From the NCBI RefSeq assembly GCF_030499515.1, contig NZ_JASTWJ010000001.1, forward strand, positions 2,956,001 through 3,020,000: DNA of 64,000 nucleotides, written 5' to 3'. The notes below the pieces were generated by a model. It worked only from the letters and a program-made list of their open reading frames with translations, did not search any database and was not told where the DNA came from. Within the stretch, counting starts at the first letter, position 1; every line of letters starts with the position of its first letter. Positions 51,660 to 61,472 of this stretch are shown here, piece after piece. This DNA comes from Streptomyces sp. DT2A-34 (GTDB lineage Bacteria; Actinomycetota; Actinomycetes; Streptomycetales; Streptomycetaceae). The position numbers and the translations under genes are program-made.

Positions 51660-52094
51660 TCACGACGAGTGCCCCGATTTTTCGGGCTTGTCGCCCGAGG
51701 AGTCGGGTTCGACGTAGAGGATCTTGGCTTTCATGTGAGCCCGAGTCTGGGATGCGATCCACGCGAGGGTGGTCGCGATAAGGGTGATCGCGAAAGCCTT
51801 GGGGTGGAACAGCGTGGTGTTCTTGAACACGCTCAGAAAGATGAACAGCAGCAGGATCTGCGCCGCGTAGAGCATCAGGCCCATCATCTGGAACAGATGC
51901 GGAAGCGATTTGGCAGTGCGCTGCAGAACGTAGAGCCCGATCCCCATGAAGAGAATCGTGAGCACCGCTGCCACGACAGCCCCGACAGCCCCCTTGCCGC
52001 CAACGAGCACACCACTGACGACGGCGGCAATCGCACCGACGGCAGCCGTGGGCACGGCAGCCTGAAGGAGAATCCGGGCGTCATTGGACGGCAT
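51660..52094 (-). CDS. atpI: ATP synthase protein I
   Basis: This 144-residue protein has four hydrophobic segments and is the first gene of the operon. It begins M-P-S-N-D-A-R-I-L-L-Q. It is thought to help assembly or ion supply. A 225-bp gap separates it from atpB. Confidence 0.88.
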   Translation of the reverse strand: MPSNDARILLQAAVPTAAVGAIAAVVSGVLVGGKGAVGAVVAAVLTILFMGIGLYVLQRTAKSLPHLFQMMGLMLYAAQILLLFIFLSVFKNTTLFHPKAFAITLIATTLAWIASQTRAHMKAKILYVEPDSSGDKPEKSGHSS

Positions 52095-52388
52095 GGCGGC
52101 AACTCCGCTTTCACGGTGGGGGCAGGGTGTCGTCATGGACGAGCGTAGTCCCGGGCTAAGAGGGGACCTCACGCCAACGGACCGTCGCACTGCGGTCCTT
52201 CGGCTCTATCCGGGGGTTCTCGTGAACCGTATCACAAACTATTTGATGAGGTCTTTACCTGGAGGGTGTGCCCGGTGTCACACATGAGAGTGACAGTGCG
52301 CGTCTGTGCAAAAACGCGGCCGGTTTGTCTGGTATAGGGGCGCTTCGCTCCCCCATGACTTGGCAATGCTCTAGTCAGATTCTTACCT

Positions 52389-52400
52389 AGAACGCGTTCT
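52389..52400. promoter_or_regulatory. Perfect 12-bp palindrome AGAACGCGTTCT
   Basis: A perfect dyad lies in an AT-richer stretch (TCTTACCT before, TAACC after), about 295 bp upstream of atpI and 96 bp downstream of the small secreted-protein gene. It may be an operator; no family could be assigned. Confidence 0.4.
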
Positions 52401-52438
52401 TAACCTGCCGTCAGCGCTACGTGCCGCCCGACAGCGAA

Positions 52439-52469
52439 GCGGGGCGCTCGGTCGATCCGAGCGCCCCGC
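52439..52469 (-). terminator. Terminator of the small secreted-protein gene
   Basis: The 13-bp stem is 52439-52451 with 52457-52469 and has a TCGAT loop. It lies 27 bp after the stop codon on the minus strand. Confidence 0.9.
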
Positions 52470-52495
52470 CAATAGATCCCGCGGTCAGTTAGTGG

Positions 52496-52891
52496 TCAGT
52501 CGTGCACGGTGGCGCAGGCCAGCCCGTCAGTCCATTTCCAGCCCGTGCAGAGCTGCGTGCCGTCGGGGTACTTCTTCGCGTACGAATCCCAGTTGTGATC
52601 CTCTGAGCGCCCCTGACGGACGCTGTCATTCTCCCAGTAGGTCTTGGCAGGCTTCCCGGGGAGCTTGATCCTCAGCTTCGCGATCTTCCCCGAGAGTGTC
52701 TTAGGCGCCGGGGAGTAGTTGGCCGTGATCCCCGTAACCTTCAGGCCCGAACCATCCACGATGATGCAGTTACTGCCACCACCTGTGCAGTTGTGCGCAC
52801 TTGCATAGGCAGGTATCGCATTGCCCAGGGCGACGGTAAGTACCGCCCCAGCCACTGCGCCAGCCCGCCAGGCACCCCGTGATCTGCGCAT
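52496..52891 (-). CDS. Small secreted protein with four cysteines
   Basis: This 131-residue protein has a signal peptide (R-R-S-R-G-A-W-R-A-G then a hydrophobic core, likely cut after A-Y-A near residue 30). The mature part has four Cys: two in N-C-T-G-G-G-S-N-C and two in Q-L-C-T-G-W-K-W-T-D-G-L-A-C. These suggest two disulphides. I recognise no family. It is monocistronic and has its own terminator. Confidence 0.75.
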   Translation of the reverse strand: MRRSRGAWRAGAVAGAVLTVALGNAIPAYASAHNCTGGGSNCIIVDGSGLKVTGITANYSPAPKTLSGKIAKLRIKLPGKPAKTYWENDSVRQGRSEDHNWDSYAKKYPDGTQLCTGWKWTDGLACATVHD

Positions 52892-53128
52892 GTCATCCCC
52901 TAATCGATCTGTGTGCCGCTTTGCGGCGTGGTCGATCAACACCCCACTGATCAACAAATGCCGCGCGAGGGAATCACGCAGGTGACGTCCGTCACTGCCG
53001 TCTCGGCAGCAACGGGGAGGCACGACTCGCGGAAGTGACTGAGTTGAGGCCGCCCGTGAGCGTCAGCATCTCGTTCACCAGCGTGAAAGCGTCGCCAGAC
53101 TCGTGCGCTGTCAGGAGCACCCCACAAA

Positions 53129-54493
53129 TCAGCGCGACGTTGCGGCCTTCCGCCGGTCCAGGAAGCGCGAACGGGCACCGATCGCGGTCGCGCCGTTGAC
53201 GCCGGCCACACCGGCGGCGACCGGGGTGCGCGCGTCCTCGTCGGACCCGGAGTCGGCCGCGGCGTCGGCCGGTGCCTCGGCGGCGGCGGTCTGCGGCGTG
53301 GTGGCCGCCGGCTCGGCAACGGCGTCGCGACGGCGGTAGCGCGGCGGCACGAACGCCTCGGCCCAGCGCGGGGCGCGCGGAGTGAAGCGGGGCAGCAGAA
53401 GCAGCCCGAGCCCGATGGCGCTGAGGAACACCACGCTCAGCACGATCCACATGGACGCCGAGTTCACGGAGTAGGCGAGCGCGCCGAAGGCGATCAGCGC
53501 CGACCAGAAGTACATGATCAGCACCGCCCGGCTGTGCGAGTGGCCGATCTCCAGGAGGCGGTGGTGCAGGTGGCCCCGGTCGGCGGCGAACGGCGACTGG
53601 CCCCGCCAGGTGCGGCGCACGATCGCCAGCACCAGGTCGGCGGCCGGGATCGCGATGATCGTCAGCGGCAGCAGCAGCGGGATGTAGACGGGCACCGTCT
53701 GGTGCACGGCCTCCTTCTCGGAGCCGGCGAACAGCTTCAGCGCGTCCGGGTCGACCTGTCCCGTGATGGAGATCGCGCCCGCGGCGAGCACCAGGCCGAT
53801 CAGCATCGAGCCGGAGTCGCCCATGAAGATCCGCGCCGGGTGCATGTTGTGCGGCAGGAAGCCCAGGCACATGCCCATCAGGATCGCCGCGAACAGGGTG
53901 GCCGGGGCGGCGGCCTCGATGCCGTACGACACCCAGACGCGATAGGCGTAGAGGAAGAACGCGGCCGAGGCGATGCACACCATGCCGGCCGCGAGGCCGT
54001 CCAGGCCGTCGACGAAGTTGACCGCGTTGATGGTGATGACGACCAGGGCGACCGTCAGCAGGGTGCCCTGCCACTGGGTCAGCGCGACCGAGCCGAAGCC
54101 GGGGATCGGCAGCCACAGGATCGTCAGACCCTGCATGACCATGACGCCGGCGGCGATCATCTGGCCGCCCAGCTTGATCAGGGCGTCGATCTCGAACTTG
54201 TCGTCCAGGACGCCGATCAGCCAGATGAGCGCCGCTCCGGAGAGCAGCGCCCGCGGTTCGTTGGACTTCTCGAAGACCGTACTGAGGTTGGTGAGGTGAT
54301 CGGCGACCAGCAGGCCCGCGCACAGGCCGAAGAACATCGCGATACCGCCGAGCCGCGGAGTGGGTTCCCGGTGCACGTCACGTGCCCGGATCTCCGGCAT
54401 CGCCCCGGCCACGATCGCGAACTTACGTACCGGCCCTGTCAGCAGATACGTCACCGCAGCAGTGATGCAGAGCGTCAGCAGGTATTCGCGCAC
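53129..54493 (-). CDS. WecA/TagO-like polyprenyl-phosphate GlcNAc-1-phosphate transferase
   Basis: This 454-residue polytopic enzyme of the MraY/WecA superfamily has N-F-V-D-G-L-D-G-L-A-A-G, F-M-G-D-S-G-S-M-L-I-G and the WecA-type H-L-H-H-R-L-L-E. It starts lipid-linked cell-wall glycan synthesis. GTG 54493 is preceded by GGTGGAG. About 75 C-terminal residues are an Ala/Pro-rich cytoplasmic tail. Confidence 0.93.
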   Translation of the reverse strand: MREYLLTLCITAAVTYLLTGPVRKFAIVAGAMPEIRARDVHREPTPRLGGIAMFFGLCAGLLVADHLTNLSTVFEKSNEPRALLSGAALIWLIGVLDDKFEIDALIKLGGQMIAAGVMVMQGLTILWLPIPGFGSVALTQWQGTLLTVALVVITINAVNFVDGLDGLAAGMVCIASAAFFLYAYRVWVSYGIEAAAPATLFAAILMGMCLGFLPHNMHPARIFMGDSGSMLIGLVLAAGAISITGQVDPDALKLFAGSEKEAVHQTVPVYIPLLLPLTIIAIPAADLVLAIVRRTWRGQSPFAADRGHLHHRLLEIGHSHSRAVLIMYFWSALIAFGALAYSVNSASMWIVLSVVFLSAIGLGLLLLPRFTPRAPRWAEAFVPPRYRRRDAVAEPAATTPQTAAAEAPADAAADSGSDEDARTPVAAGVAGVNGATAIGARSRFLDRRKAATSR

Positions 54494-54894
54494 AGAGTAG
54501 CTCCACCAGTTCCGGTAGCCGATCCAGGCCCTCACGATAGTCCCTTGCCCGACTGGAGAGCCCGCCTGGCGGCCCCCTTGGCGCACAGTCAGCGGCCCTT
54601 GCGGCACCGGCTCTCCTCCAGCCAACCGCCAGGCGGCTCGTCCGGTCGCATCGGGCATCTGTCAGGCACCGGGGTCGCGGCCTGGCCGGCCCCAGCTTGG
54701 GGGTAGGACCGCCCCCCTGTCATTGGCCGACGTCGTTTGGCCGCAGGTGTGGGAATTCACTGATGCGGTTGTTGCCGCTACGGGCATCGGGTCCCTCATA
54801 AGAGTGAATGGATCTCGGCGGACGACGGTCGTCGGTGACGGCCAGTACGTTGCTCGTGGCGAGGTTGACCGAGACGTTGGGGGAGGGTTGCCGC
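54494..54894. other. 401-bp intergenic region with the possible left end of the TnpB element
   Basis: No gene is seen. The part near 54494-54720 should hold the wecA-like gene promoter. Further right, ATTCACT (54755-54761) is mirrored by AGTGAAT (54803-54809), with GATGC/GCATC nested inside. This structured patch may be the left end of the TnpB-related insertion. Confidence 0.5.
54755..54809. repeat. Imperfect hairpin, possible left end of the TnpB-related element
   Basis: Two nested inverted repeats, ATTCACT/AGTGAAT and GATGC/GCATC (54762-54766 with 54784-54788), lie 86-140 bp upstream of the TnpB-like start. Subterminal hairpins are a feature of IS200/IS605 ends, but no transposition boundary could be proven. 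Confidence 0.35.
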
Positions 54895-56592
54895 ATGTCC
54901 AGGCGTGGGGGGAAGAGCGAGCTGCGAGCGATCGCGGCCCCCTTCACCGTGGCTGCACCTTCTGGCGCCCGGGTCCGGGACCGGCTACGCCTCTCCGGGG
55001 CCGACATCGAGGTCCTCACCCTGGCCGGTGACCATCTCGGCCAGCACCAGCGCTCCGACCTGGCCGCACGCATCGCCCTGGGCAACGTGCCGATGAGGGA
55101 CACCGGACGTGCAAGGCGCAAGAGAGCACTGACGGCGGTGTCGTCATCGCGCTGGGCGGGGGCGATGACCCGCGCGTCCGAGGACCAGTACCAGCTCTCC
55201 ATGCGCTGCCTGTTCGACGAGCGCGCTGGCCTGCGCCGCGCCATCATCTCGATCTGTAAACGGCTGTCGGTGCCGTGCGGACAGCGCAAGGGCAAGACAC
55301 GGGGCTACGCCGACCAGAACGAGCGGTTCCACAAGCAGCGCCGCGTGCAGGCGCTAACGACCAGGCTGGCCGTCGTGGAACAGCGGATCGAGGATGGCCA
55401 CCCAGCCATCGTGGACGGCGGCAGGCGGCTACTCAAGACGCGGCACCACCTCGCCGAGGCCCGGCTCACCGAGCCGGAGTGGCGGCAGCGCTGGGACGCG
55501 GCTCGGCTGTTCCTGACCGCCGACGGAGAATCCGGCGCCCCGTACGGCAACTACACCATCACCGCCGACCCGCACGACGGATCAGTGACGCTCGTACTGC
55601 CCGAGCCGCTGCGACACCTGGCCAATGCCCCGCGCGGTCGGTACAAGCTGACCTGCACGGTCACGTTCTCGCACCGCCGGGAGGAGTGGCTGGACCGCGT
55701 GATCGCCCGCAGGGCCGTGCGATACGACATCGTCCACGACCCAGCCCGGGGCCGCTGGTATCTGGACGCCTCCTGGGCGGCCGACCATACCGTCGTACCC
55801 GACCCGGACGAGCTGAGGGCGTCGGGCGAGCGCCTACTAGCGGTGGACCTCAACGCCGACCACCTCGCCGCCATCGTGCTCGATACACACGGCAACCCGG
55901 TCGGCGAACCGCTCACTGTGCCACTCGATCTGACCGGCCGTTCCAGTCGTCGGGACGGGCAGCTGCGCGCCGCAATCACCGAACTCCTCGACAGCGCGCG
56001 GGGTCACGGCTGCGCGGGGATCGTGATCGAGGACCTGGGCTTCAGCGACGCCCGGCAGACCGGCCGGGAGACCCTGGGCCGCGGCAAGCGCGGCAAAAAG
56101 TTCCGCCGCACAGTCGCGGGCATCCCCACCACACGTTTCCGGGAACGCCTGCGCGGCATGGCCTACCACCAAGGCCTGGTGGTCGTGGCGGTCGATCCCG
56201 CGTACACCTCACGCTGGGGCGGCCAGCACTGGCAGGCCCCGCTCCAGCGGCAGACAAAGACCTCCGCCACGCGGCATCACGGTGCTGCTGTGGCGATCGG
56301 CAGGCGTGGCCTGGGCCATCGAGTCCGGCGTCGGCCAGGTGTGACCGTACCCGACCAGAGGATCGGGCAACGGAGAGCTACCGGCCAGACCGTACCCGTC
56401 CCCCCTCCACGCGGGACCACGGGCCCACCCAGGACGGCGGGCATGCCCCTTAGGGGCGGCAAGACCCGACCGTGCCGAGGTGACCAGCTCGTGTTGTTCC
56501 CCGGCCCTCAAGACCGTTCGGAGGGCCACCGGACCACACGTCCGGATTATGGCGAGTTGGCCAGCACCGGCCAACAATGCCAGGAACGGTAG
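54895..56592 (+). mobile_element. TnpB-related (IS200/IS605 accessory) protein gene
   Basis: This 565-residue basic protein carries a RuvC-like core: RuvC-I L-L-A-V-D-L-N-A-D (Asp318), RuvC-II G-I-V-I-E-D-L-G-F (Glu380), then V-D-P-A-Y-T-S-R-W. The third acidic residue expected in the D-R-D-V-N-A-A position is not visible; the equivalent segment reads R-H-H-G-A-A-V-A-I-G-R-R. There is no C-x-x-C zinc ribbon and no TnpA nearby. GGGGGAGGG precedes the ATG. The last ~90 residues are low complexity and may overlap an RNA. It separates the otherwise conserved wecA-like and glyA genes. Confidence 0.78.
56529..56575 (+). ncRNA. Two stem-loops at the end of the TnpB-like gene, candidate guide-RNA scaffold
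   Basis: CCGGAC/GTCCGG (56529-56545) and GTTGGCC/GGCCAAC (56556-56575) form consecutive hairpins at the 3' end of the TnpB-like gene. This is where omegaRNA scaffolds normally reside. The RNA identity is inference; expression is not shown. Confidence 0.3.
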
Positions 56593-56607
56593 CGACGATG
56601 GTTGCAC

Positions 56608-57846
56608 TCAGCCGGGATACGGCGAAAATCTACCGGCCAGCTCCCGCACTTCTTCACGAGCCTTCTGACTTTCGGTCTCCCCGCGCAGCACACCCGCCAG
56701 CAACGCGGCGAGCCACACCATCTCCTCCTCCCCCATGCCCTGGGTGGTCACGGCCGCCGTGCCCAGGCGCAGGCCGCGGGCGTCGCCGTGCGGCAGCGCG
56801 CAGCAGTCCAGCACGATCCCGGCCGCCGCGAGCCGTCCGCGCGCCGCACGGCCGTCGACGCCGAGCGGTGCCGGGTCGGCGGTGATGAGGTGGGTGTCGG
56901 TCCCGCCCGTGGTGACGACCAGCCCCTCCGCGGCCAGCCCCGCCGCCAGGGTCCTCGCATTGGCGACCACCTGATGGGCGTACGCCGTGAACGCCGGTGT
57001 TGCCGCCTCGCCGAACGCGACGGCCTTGGCCGCGATGGTGTGCATCTGCGCACCGCCCTGGGTGAACGGGAACACGGCGCGGTCGACCCGTTCGGCGAGG
57101 TCCGAGCCGCACAGGATCATGCCGCCACGGGGCCCCCGCAGCACCTTGTGTGTGGTGACGCACACGACATCGGCGTACGGCACCGGACTCGGCGCCGCTC
57201 CCCCGGCGACGAGCCCGATCGGGTGGGCGGCGTCGGCGATGAGATACGCGCCCACCTCGTCCGCGATGTCGCGGAAGAGGGCGTAGTCGATGTGGCGCGG
57301 GTAGGCGATGGACCCGCAGACGACGGCCTTGGGCCGGTGATTGCGGGCGAGCGTGCGCACTTGGTCGTAGTCGATGAGCCCGGTCTCGGCGTCCACCCCG
57401 TATCCCACGAAGTCGAACCAGCGCCCGGAGAAGTTGGCCGGCGAGCCGTGCGTGAGGTGTCCGCCGTACGGCAGCCCGAGGGCGAGCACGGTGTCACCGG
57501 GCCGCAGCAGGGCGGCGTACGCGGCGAGGACGGCCGAAGACCCCGAGTGCGACTGCACGTTGGCGTGTTCGGCCCCGAACAGCAGCTTGGCCCGCTCCAC
57601 GGCGAGCCGCTCGGCGGCGTCGACCAGCTCGCAGCCACCGTGGTATCGGGCGCCCGGATACCCCTCGGCGTACTTGTTGGCGAGTGGCGACCCTAGAGCC
57701 GCCAGCACCGCGGGCGAGGTGAAGTTCTCGGCGGCGATGAGCTGGAGCGTCGTCGACTGCCGGTCGAGCTCTCCGAGCAGGATGTCGGCGAGCTGCGGGT
57801 CCTGGCGGCGCAGGACGTCGGCCTCGATGGCATGGGCAACCGTCAT
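56608..57846 (-). CDS. glyA: Serine hydroxymethyltransferase-family protein
   Basis: This 412-residue PLP enzyme has Lys234 in T-T-H-K-V-L-R-G-P-R-G-G and the segment E-G-Y-P-G-A-R-Y-H-G-G. The usual D-M-A-H-F-A-G-L-V-A-x-G reads D-A-A-H-P-I-G-L-V-A-G-G, so substrate specificity may differ from canonical GlyA. It interconverts serine and glycine with tetrahydrofolate if canonical. ATG 57846 has GGGAG upstream. It is convergent with the TnpB-related gene, 15 bp away. Confidence 0.9.
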   Translation of the reverse strand: MTVAHAIEADVLRRQDPQLADILLGELDRQSTTLQLIAAENFTSPAVLAALGSPLANKYAEGYPGARYHGGCELVDAAERLAVERAKLLFGAEHANVQSHSGSSAVLAAYAALLRPGDTVLALGLPYGGHLTHGSPANFSGRWFDFVGYGVDAETGLIDYDQVRTLARNHRPKAVVCGSIAYPRHIDYALFRDIADEVGAYLIADAAHPIGLVAGGAAPSPVPYADVVCVTTHKVLRGPRGGMILCGSDLAERVDRAVFPFTQGGAQMHTIAAKAVAFGEAATPAFTAYAHQVVANARTLAAGLAAEGLVVTTGGTDTHLITADPAPLGVDGRAARGRLAAAGIVLDCCALPHGDARGLRLGTAAVTTQGMGEEEMVWLAALLAGVLRGETESQKAREEVRELAGRFSPYPG

Positions 57847-57921
57847 GGTGGGCTCCCGGCGTCGACGGTGACGTACGTCCAATGTAGGCCCGGGGCGACA
57901 GGGACGCCCGGTTGTTACGCC

Positions 57922-57962
57922 CTCGCGGGTGCTCCGGTGAGCGCTGTGACGACCGGAGCCCG
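57922..57962 (-). repeat. Short duplicate of the 3' end of the phosphatase-like gene
   Basis: Read leftward, this stretch encodes A-P-V-V-T-A-L-T-G-A-P-A-R-A and a stop. It is nearly identical to the last codons (D-P-V-V-T-A-L-T-G-V-P-A-R-T and stop) of the gene ending at 57995, about 70 bp away. Confidence 0.6.
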
Positions 57963-57994
57963 ATCCAAGACGCTCATCGCGCTCTGCACAGGCA

Positions 57995-58675
57995 TCAAGT
58001 GCGAGCGGGTACCCCGGTCAAAGCCGTTACCACCGGGTCCAGCGCCTGGTGTATCTCGTCCCCGACGGAACGGAAGAAGGGCAGCGGGGCGCCGTACGGG
58101 TCGTACACCTCGTCCGCCTCCGCGGTCGGCGCCAGGAGCCACCCGCGTAGAGCCGCCCCGGCCCGGACCAGTGCGCGCGCGCGTGCCACCACGCCGTCCT
58201 CCAGGGGCGGCAGGGTCGCCGGGTCTATCGCGCGGACCAGGCGGGTGAACTCCTTCAGCGTGAAGGTGCGCAGGCCCGCCGAATGGCCCATGGAGATGAC
58301 CTGGGCGCGGTGGTCGCGGGTGGCCGTCAGGACCAGGTCGGCGCGGATGACGTGCTCGTCGAGGAGCTCGCGGCCGACGAAGCCGGCGGCGTCCGCGCCG
58401 AAGTCGGCGAGGACCGTCTCCGCGTTGGCCTCCATGGGCGCGCCCTCATGGCCCCAGGTGCCCGCGCTCTCCACGATCAGCCCGCCGCCGAGCACACCGA
58501 GCCGCTGCGCCACGAAATGACGGGTCAGCCGCTCGGTGATCGGCGAGCGGCAGACATTTCCGGTGCTGACGTGGAGGATGCGGAAGCTGTCGCGCGGGAG
58601 TCCCACGAAGGTCGTCGTGATCTCCGCCGCGCTTTCCCCGTTGCCTATGCCACGCCCCGCCTCAGGGGCTGTCAA
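57995..58675 (-). CDS. LMW protein-tyrosine-phosphatase-like protein with Ser at the nucleophile
   Basis: This 226-residue protein has a low-molecular-weight PTP fold region beginning F-R-I-L-H-V-S-T-G-N-V-C-R-S-P-I-T-E. In active enzymes the P-loop reads C-x-G-N-x-C-R-S; here Ser37 takes the place of the nucleophilic Cys, while Cys42 and Arg43 are kept. The protein has N- and C-terminal extensions. It overlaps tsaC/sua5 by 4 bp. It may bind rather than hydrolyse phosphotyrosine, or act by another mechanism. Confidence 0.82.
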   Translation of the reverse strand: MTAPEAGRGIGNGESAAEITTTFVGLPRDSFRILHVSTGNVCRSPITERLTRHFVAQRLGVLGGGLIVESAGTWGHEGAPMEANAETVLADFGADAAGFVGRELLDEHVIRADLVLTATRDHRAQVISMGHSAGLRTFTLKEFTRLVRAIDPATLPPLEDGVVARARALVRAGAALRGWLLAPTAEADEVYDPYGAPLPFFRSVGDEIHQALDPVVTALTGVPART

Positions 58676-59319
58676 TTCGCCACCTCGAGGTCGGGTACGA
58701 CCTTCCGCAGCTCGTCCGCGGAGATGGCGCCCGCGCGCAGGAGGAGGGGCACTTCGCCGGTCACGTCGACGATCGACGACGGGACGTTGCCGGGGGTCGG
58801 GCCGCCGTCCAGGTAGACGGAGACCGAGTCGCCGAGCATCTCCTGCGCGGCGTCACAGTCCTCGGGGGCCGGGTGGCCCGTCAGGTTCGCCGACGACACC
58901 GCCATCGGGCCGACCTCCGTGAGGAGCTCGATGGCGACCGGGTGCAGCGGCATGCGCACGGCGACCGTGCCCCGGGTGTCGCCGAGGTCCCACTGCAGGG
59001 ACGGCTGGTGCTTGGCGACCAGGGTCAGCGCGCCCGGCCAGAACGCGTCCACCAGTTCCCAGGCCAGCTCGGAGAAGTCGGTGACGAGACCATGGAGCGT
59101 GTTCGGGGAGCCGATCAGCACAGGGGTGGGCATGGTGCGGCCACGGCCCTTGGCCTCCAGCAGGTCGCCCACGGCCTCCTTGGAGAACGCGTCGGCGCCG
59201 ATGCCGTACACCGTGTCGGTCGGGAGGACCACGAGCTCGCCACGGCGGACGGCGGACGCGGCCTCACGCAGACCCGTCGTGCGGTCGGTCGCGTCGTTGG
59301 TGTCGTATCGCCGTGCCAT
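58672..59319 (-). CDS. L-threonylcarbamoyladenylate synthase (Sua5/YwlC/TsaC)
   Basis: This 215-residue protein has L-P-T-D-T-V-Y-G-I-G-A-D, then K-G-R-G-R-T-M-P-T-P-V-L-I and S-S-A-N-L-T-G. It makes threonylcarbamoyl-AMP for tRNA t6A37. The start lies 51 bp after prmC, in the same transcription direction. Confidence 0.93.
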   Translation of the reverse strand: MARRYDTNDATDRTTGLREAASAVRRGELVVLPTDTVYGIGADAFSKEAVGDLLEAKGRGRTMPTPVLIGSPNTLHGLVTDFSELAWELVDAFWPGALTLVAKHQPSLQWDLGDTRGTVAVRMPLHPVAIELLTEVGPMAVSSANLTGHPAPEDCDAAQEMLGDSVSVYLDGGPTPGNVPSSIVDVTGEVPLLLRAGAISADELRKVVPDLEVAN

Positions 59320-59370
59320 ATCAGCGGGCCTCCTCGTACACGTACTTCGGGAAAAGACTCTGGGGGGTGG

Positions 59371-60252
59371 TCACGGCAGCGCCTTGCGGGCGGTCGCGAA
59401 CCTCGGGCGGTTGTTGAGGTCGGGGTGGTCGGCCGCGTCGGCCCAGCCCCGCTCCTCGGTGAAGATCCACGGCACCTGGCCGCCCTGGGTGTCGGCGTGT
59501 TCGATGACGACGACGCCGCCGGGGCGCAGGAGCCGGTGTGCGGTCCGTTCCAGGCCGCGGATGAGGTCGAGGCCGTCCTCCCCCGAGAACAGGGCGAGTT
59601 CGGGATCGTAGTCCCGCGCCTCGGGAGCGACGTACTCCCATTCGGTGAGCGGGATGTAGGGCGGGTTGGAGATGACCAGGTCGACCTGGCCGTCCAGGTC
59701 CGGGAAGGCGTCCAGGGCGTTGCCCTGCCGCAGGTCGACCCTGGACCCCGCCACGTTCTTGCGGGTCCAGTGCAGGGCGTCCTCGGACAGCTCCACGGCG
59801 TGCACGCGCGAGCGCGGGACCTCCTGGGCGAGGGCGAGCGCGATGGCGCCGGAGCCGGTGCACAGGTCGACGATGCAGGGCTCGACGACGTCCATCGCGC
59901 GTACGGCGTCTATGGCCCACCCGACGACCGACTCGGTCTCGGGGCGGGGCACGAACACACCGGGCCCGACTTGGAGTTCGAGATACCGGAAGTAGGCCCG
60001 CCCGGTGATGTGCTGCAACGGCTCGCGCTGCTCACGCCGGGCGATGACCTCCCAGTAGCGGGCGTCGAAGTCCGAGTCCTTCACGGAGTGCAGCTCGCCC
60101 CGCTTCACGCCGTGCACGAACGCGGCGAGCTCCTCCGCGTCGTTGCGCGGCGAGGGCACACCGGCGTCGGCCAGCCGCTGGGTGGCCTGGGCCACCTCCG
60201 CGAGCAGCACGCTGCGGGGGCTTGGGGATCGCCCCCCAATGAATTGCTGCAC
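59371..60252 (-). CDS. prmC: Release factor glutamine methyltransferase PrmC
   Basis: This 293-residue SAM enzyme has D-L-C-T-G-S-G-A-I-A and the substrate motif N-P-P-Y (196-199). It methylates the GGQ glutamine of RF1, encoded just upstream. GTG 60252 is 6 bases from GGAGG, which fixes the start. Confidence 0.96.
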   Translation of the reverse strand: MQQFIGGRSPSPRSVLLAEVAQATQRLADAGVPSPRNDAEELAAFVHGVKRGELHSVKDSDFDARYWEVIARREQREPLQHITGRAYFRYLELQVGPGVFVPRPETESVVGWAIDAVRAMDVVEPCIVDLCTGSGAIALALAQEVPRSRVHAVELSEDALHWTRKNVAGSRVDLRQGNALDAFPDLDGQVDLVISNPPYIPLTEWEYVAPEARDYDPELALFSGEDGLDLIRGLERTAHRLLRPGGVVVIEHADTQGGQVPWIFTEERGWADAADHPDLNNRPRFATARKALP

Positions 60253-60282
60253 GCAAGTCCTCCGGTCGTACTCGTACGTGCC

Positions 60283-61359
<1,077 letters not shown>

Positions 61360-61472
61360 CTTGGGCTCCTGTACGTACGTGGGTGAAGGGCGGGCGACCA
61401 AAAACGCCGGTCCCGGTGCGGCTCCTCCGGAGGGGAGGGCCCGCGAACCGTGGACCGGCGAATTGGAGCTCG

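Larger units (their letters stand above)
52095..52495. other. 401-bp region with the atp promoter, a 12-bp palindrome and a terminator
   Basis: No gene is seen. The leftward atp promoter must lie here; bases 52215-52260 are AT-richer than the surroundings, but I could not settle on -35/-10 boxes. A perfect palindrome is at 52389-52400, and a strong hairpin is at 52439-52469. Confidence 0.65.

Noticed and set aside
52215..52275. Promoter boxes for the atp operon
   Set aside because: The stretch is AT-richer and TTGTGA can be read on the minus strand, but no convincing -10 lies at 16-18 bp, so I did not list it as a promoter.
52992..53120. A 42-codon minus-strand frame starting at GTG 53120
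   Set aside because: The product (L-L-T-A-H-E-S-G-D-A-F-T-L-V-N-E) looks protein-like, but there is no ribosome site, no recognised family and it sits in a short gap after the WecA-like gene. It may be a remnant; evidence is too thin to list as a gene.
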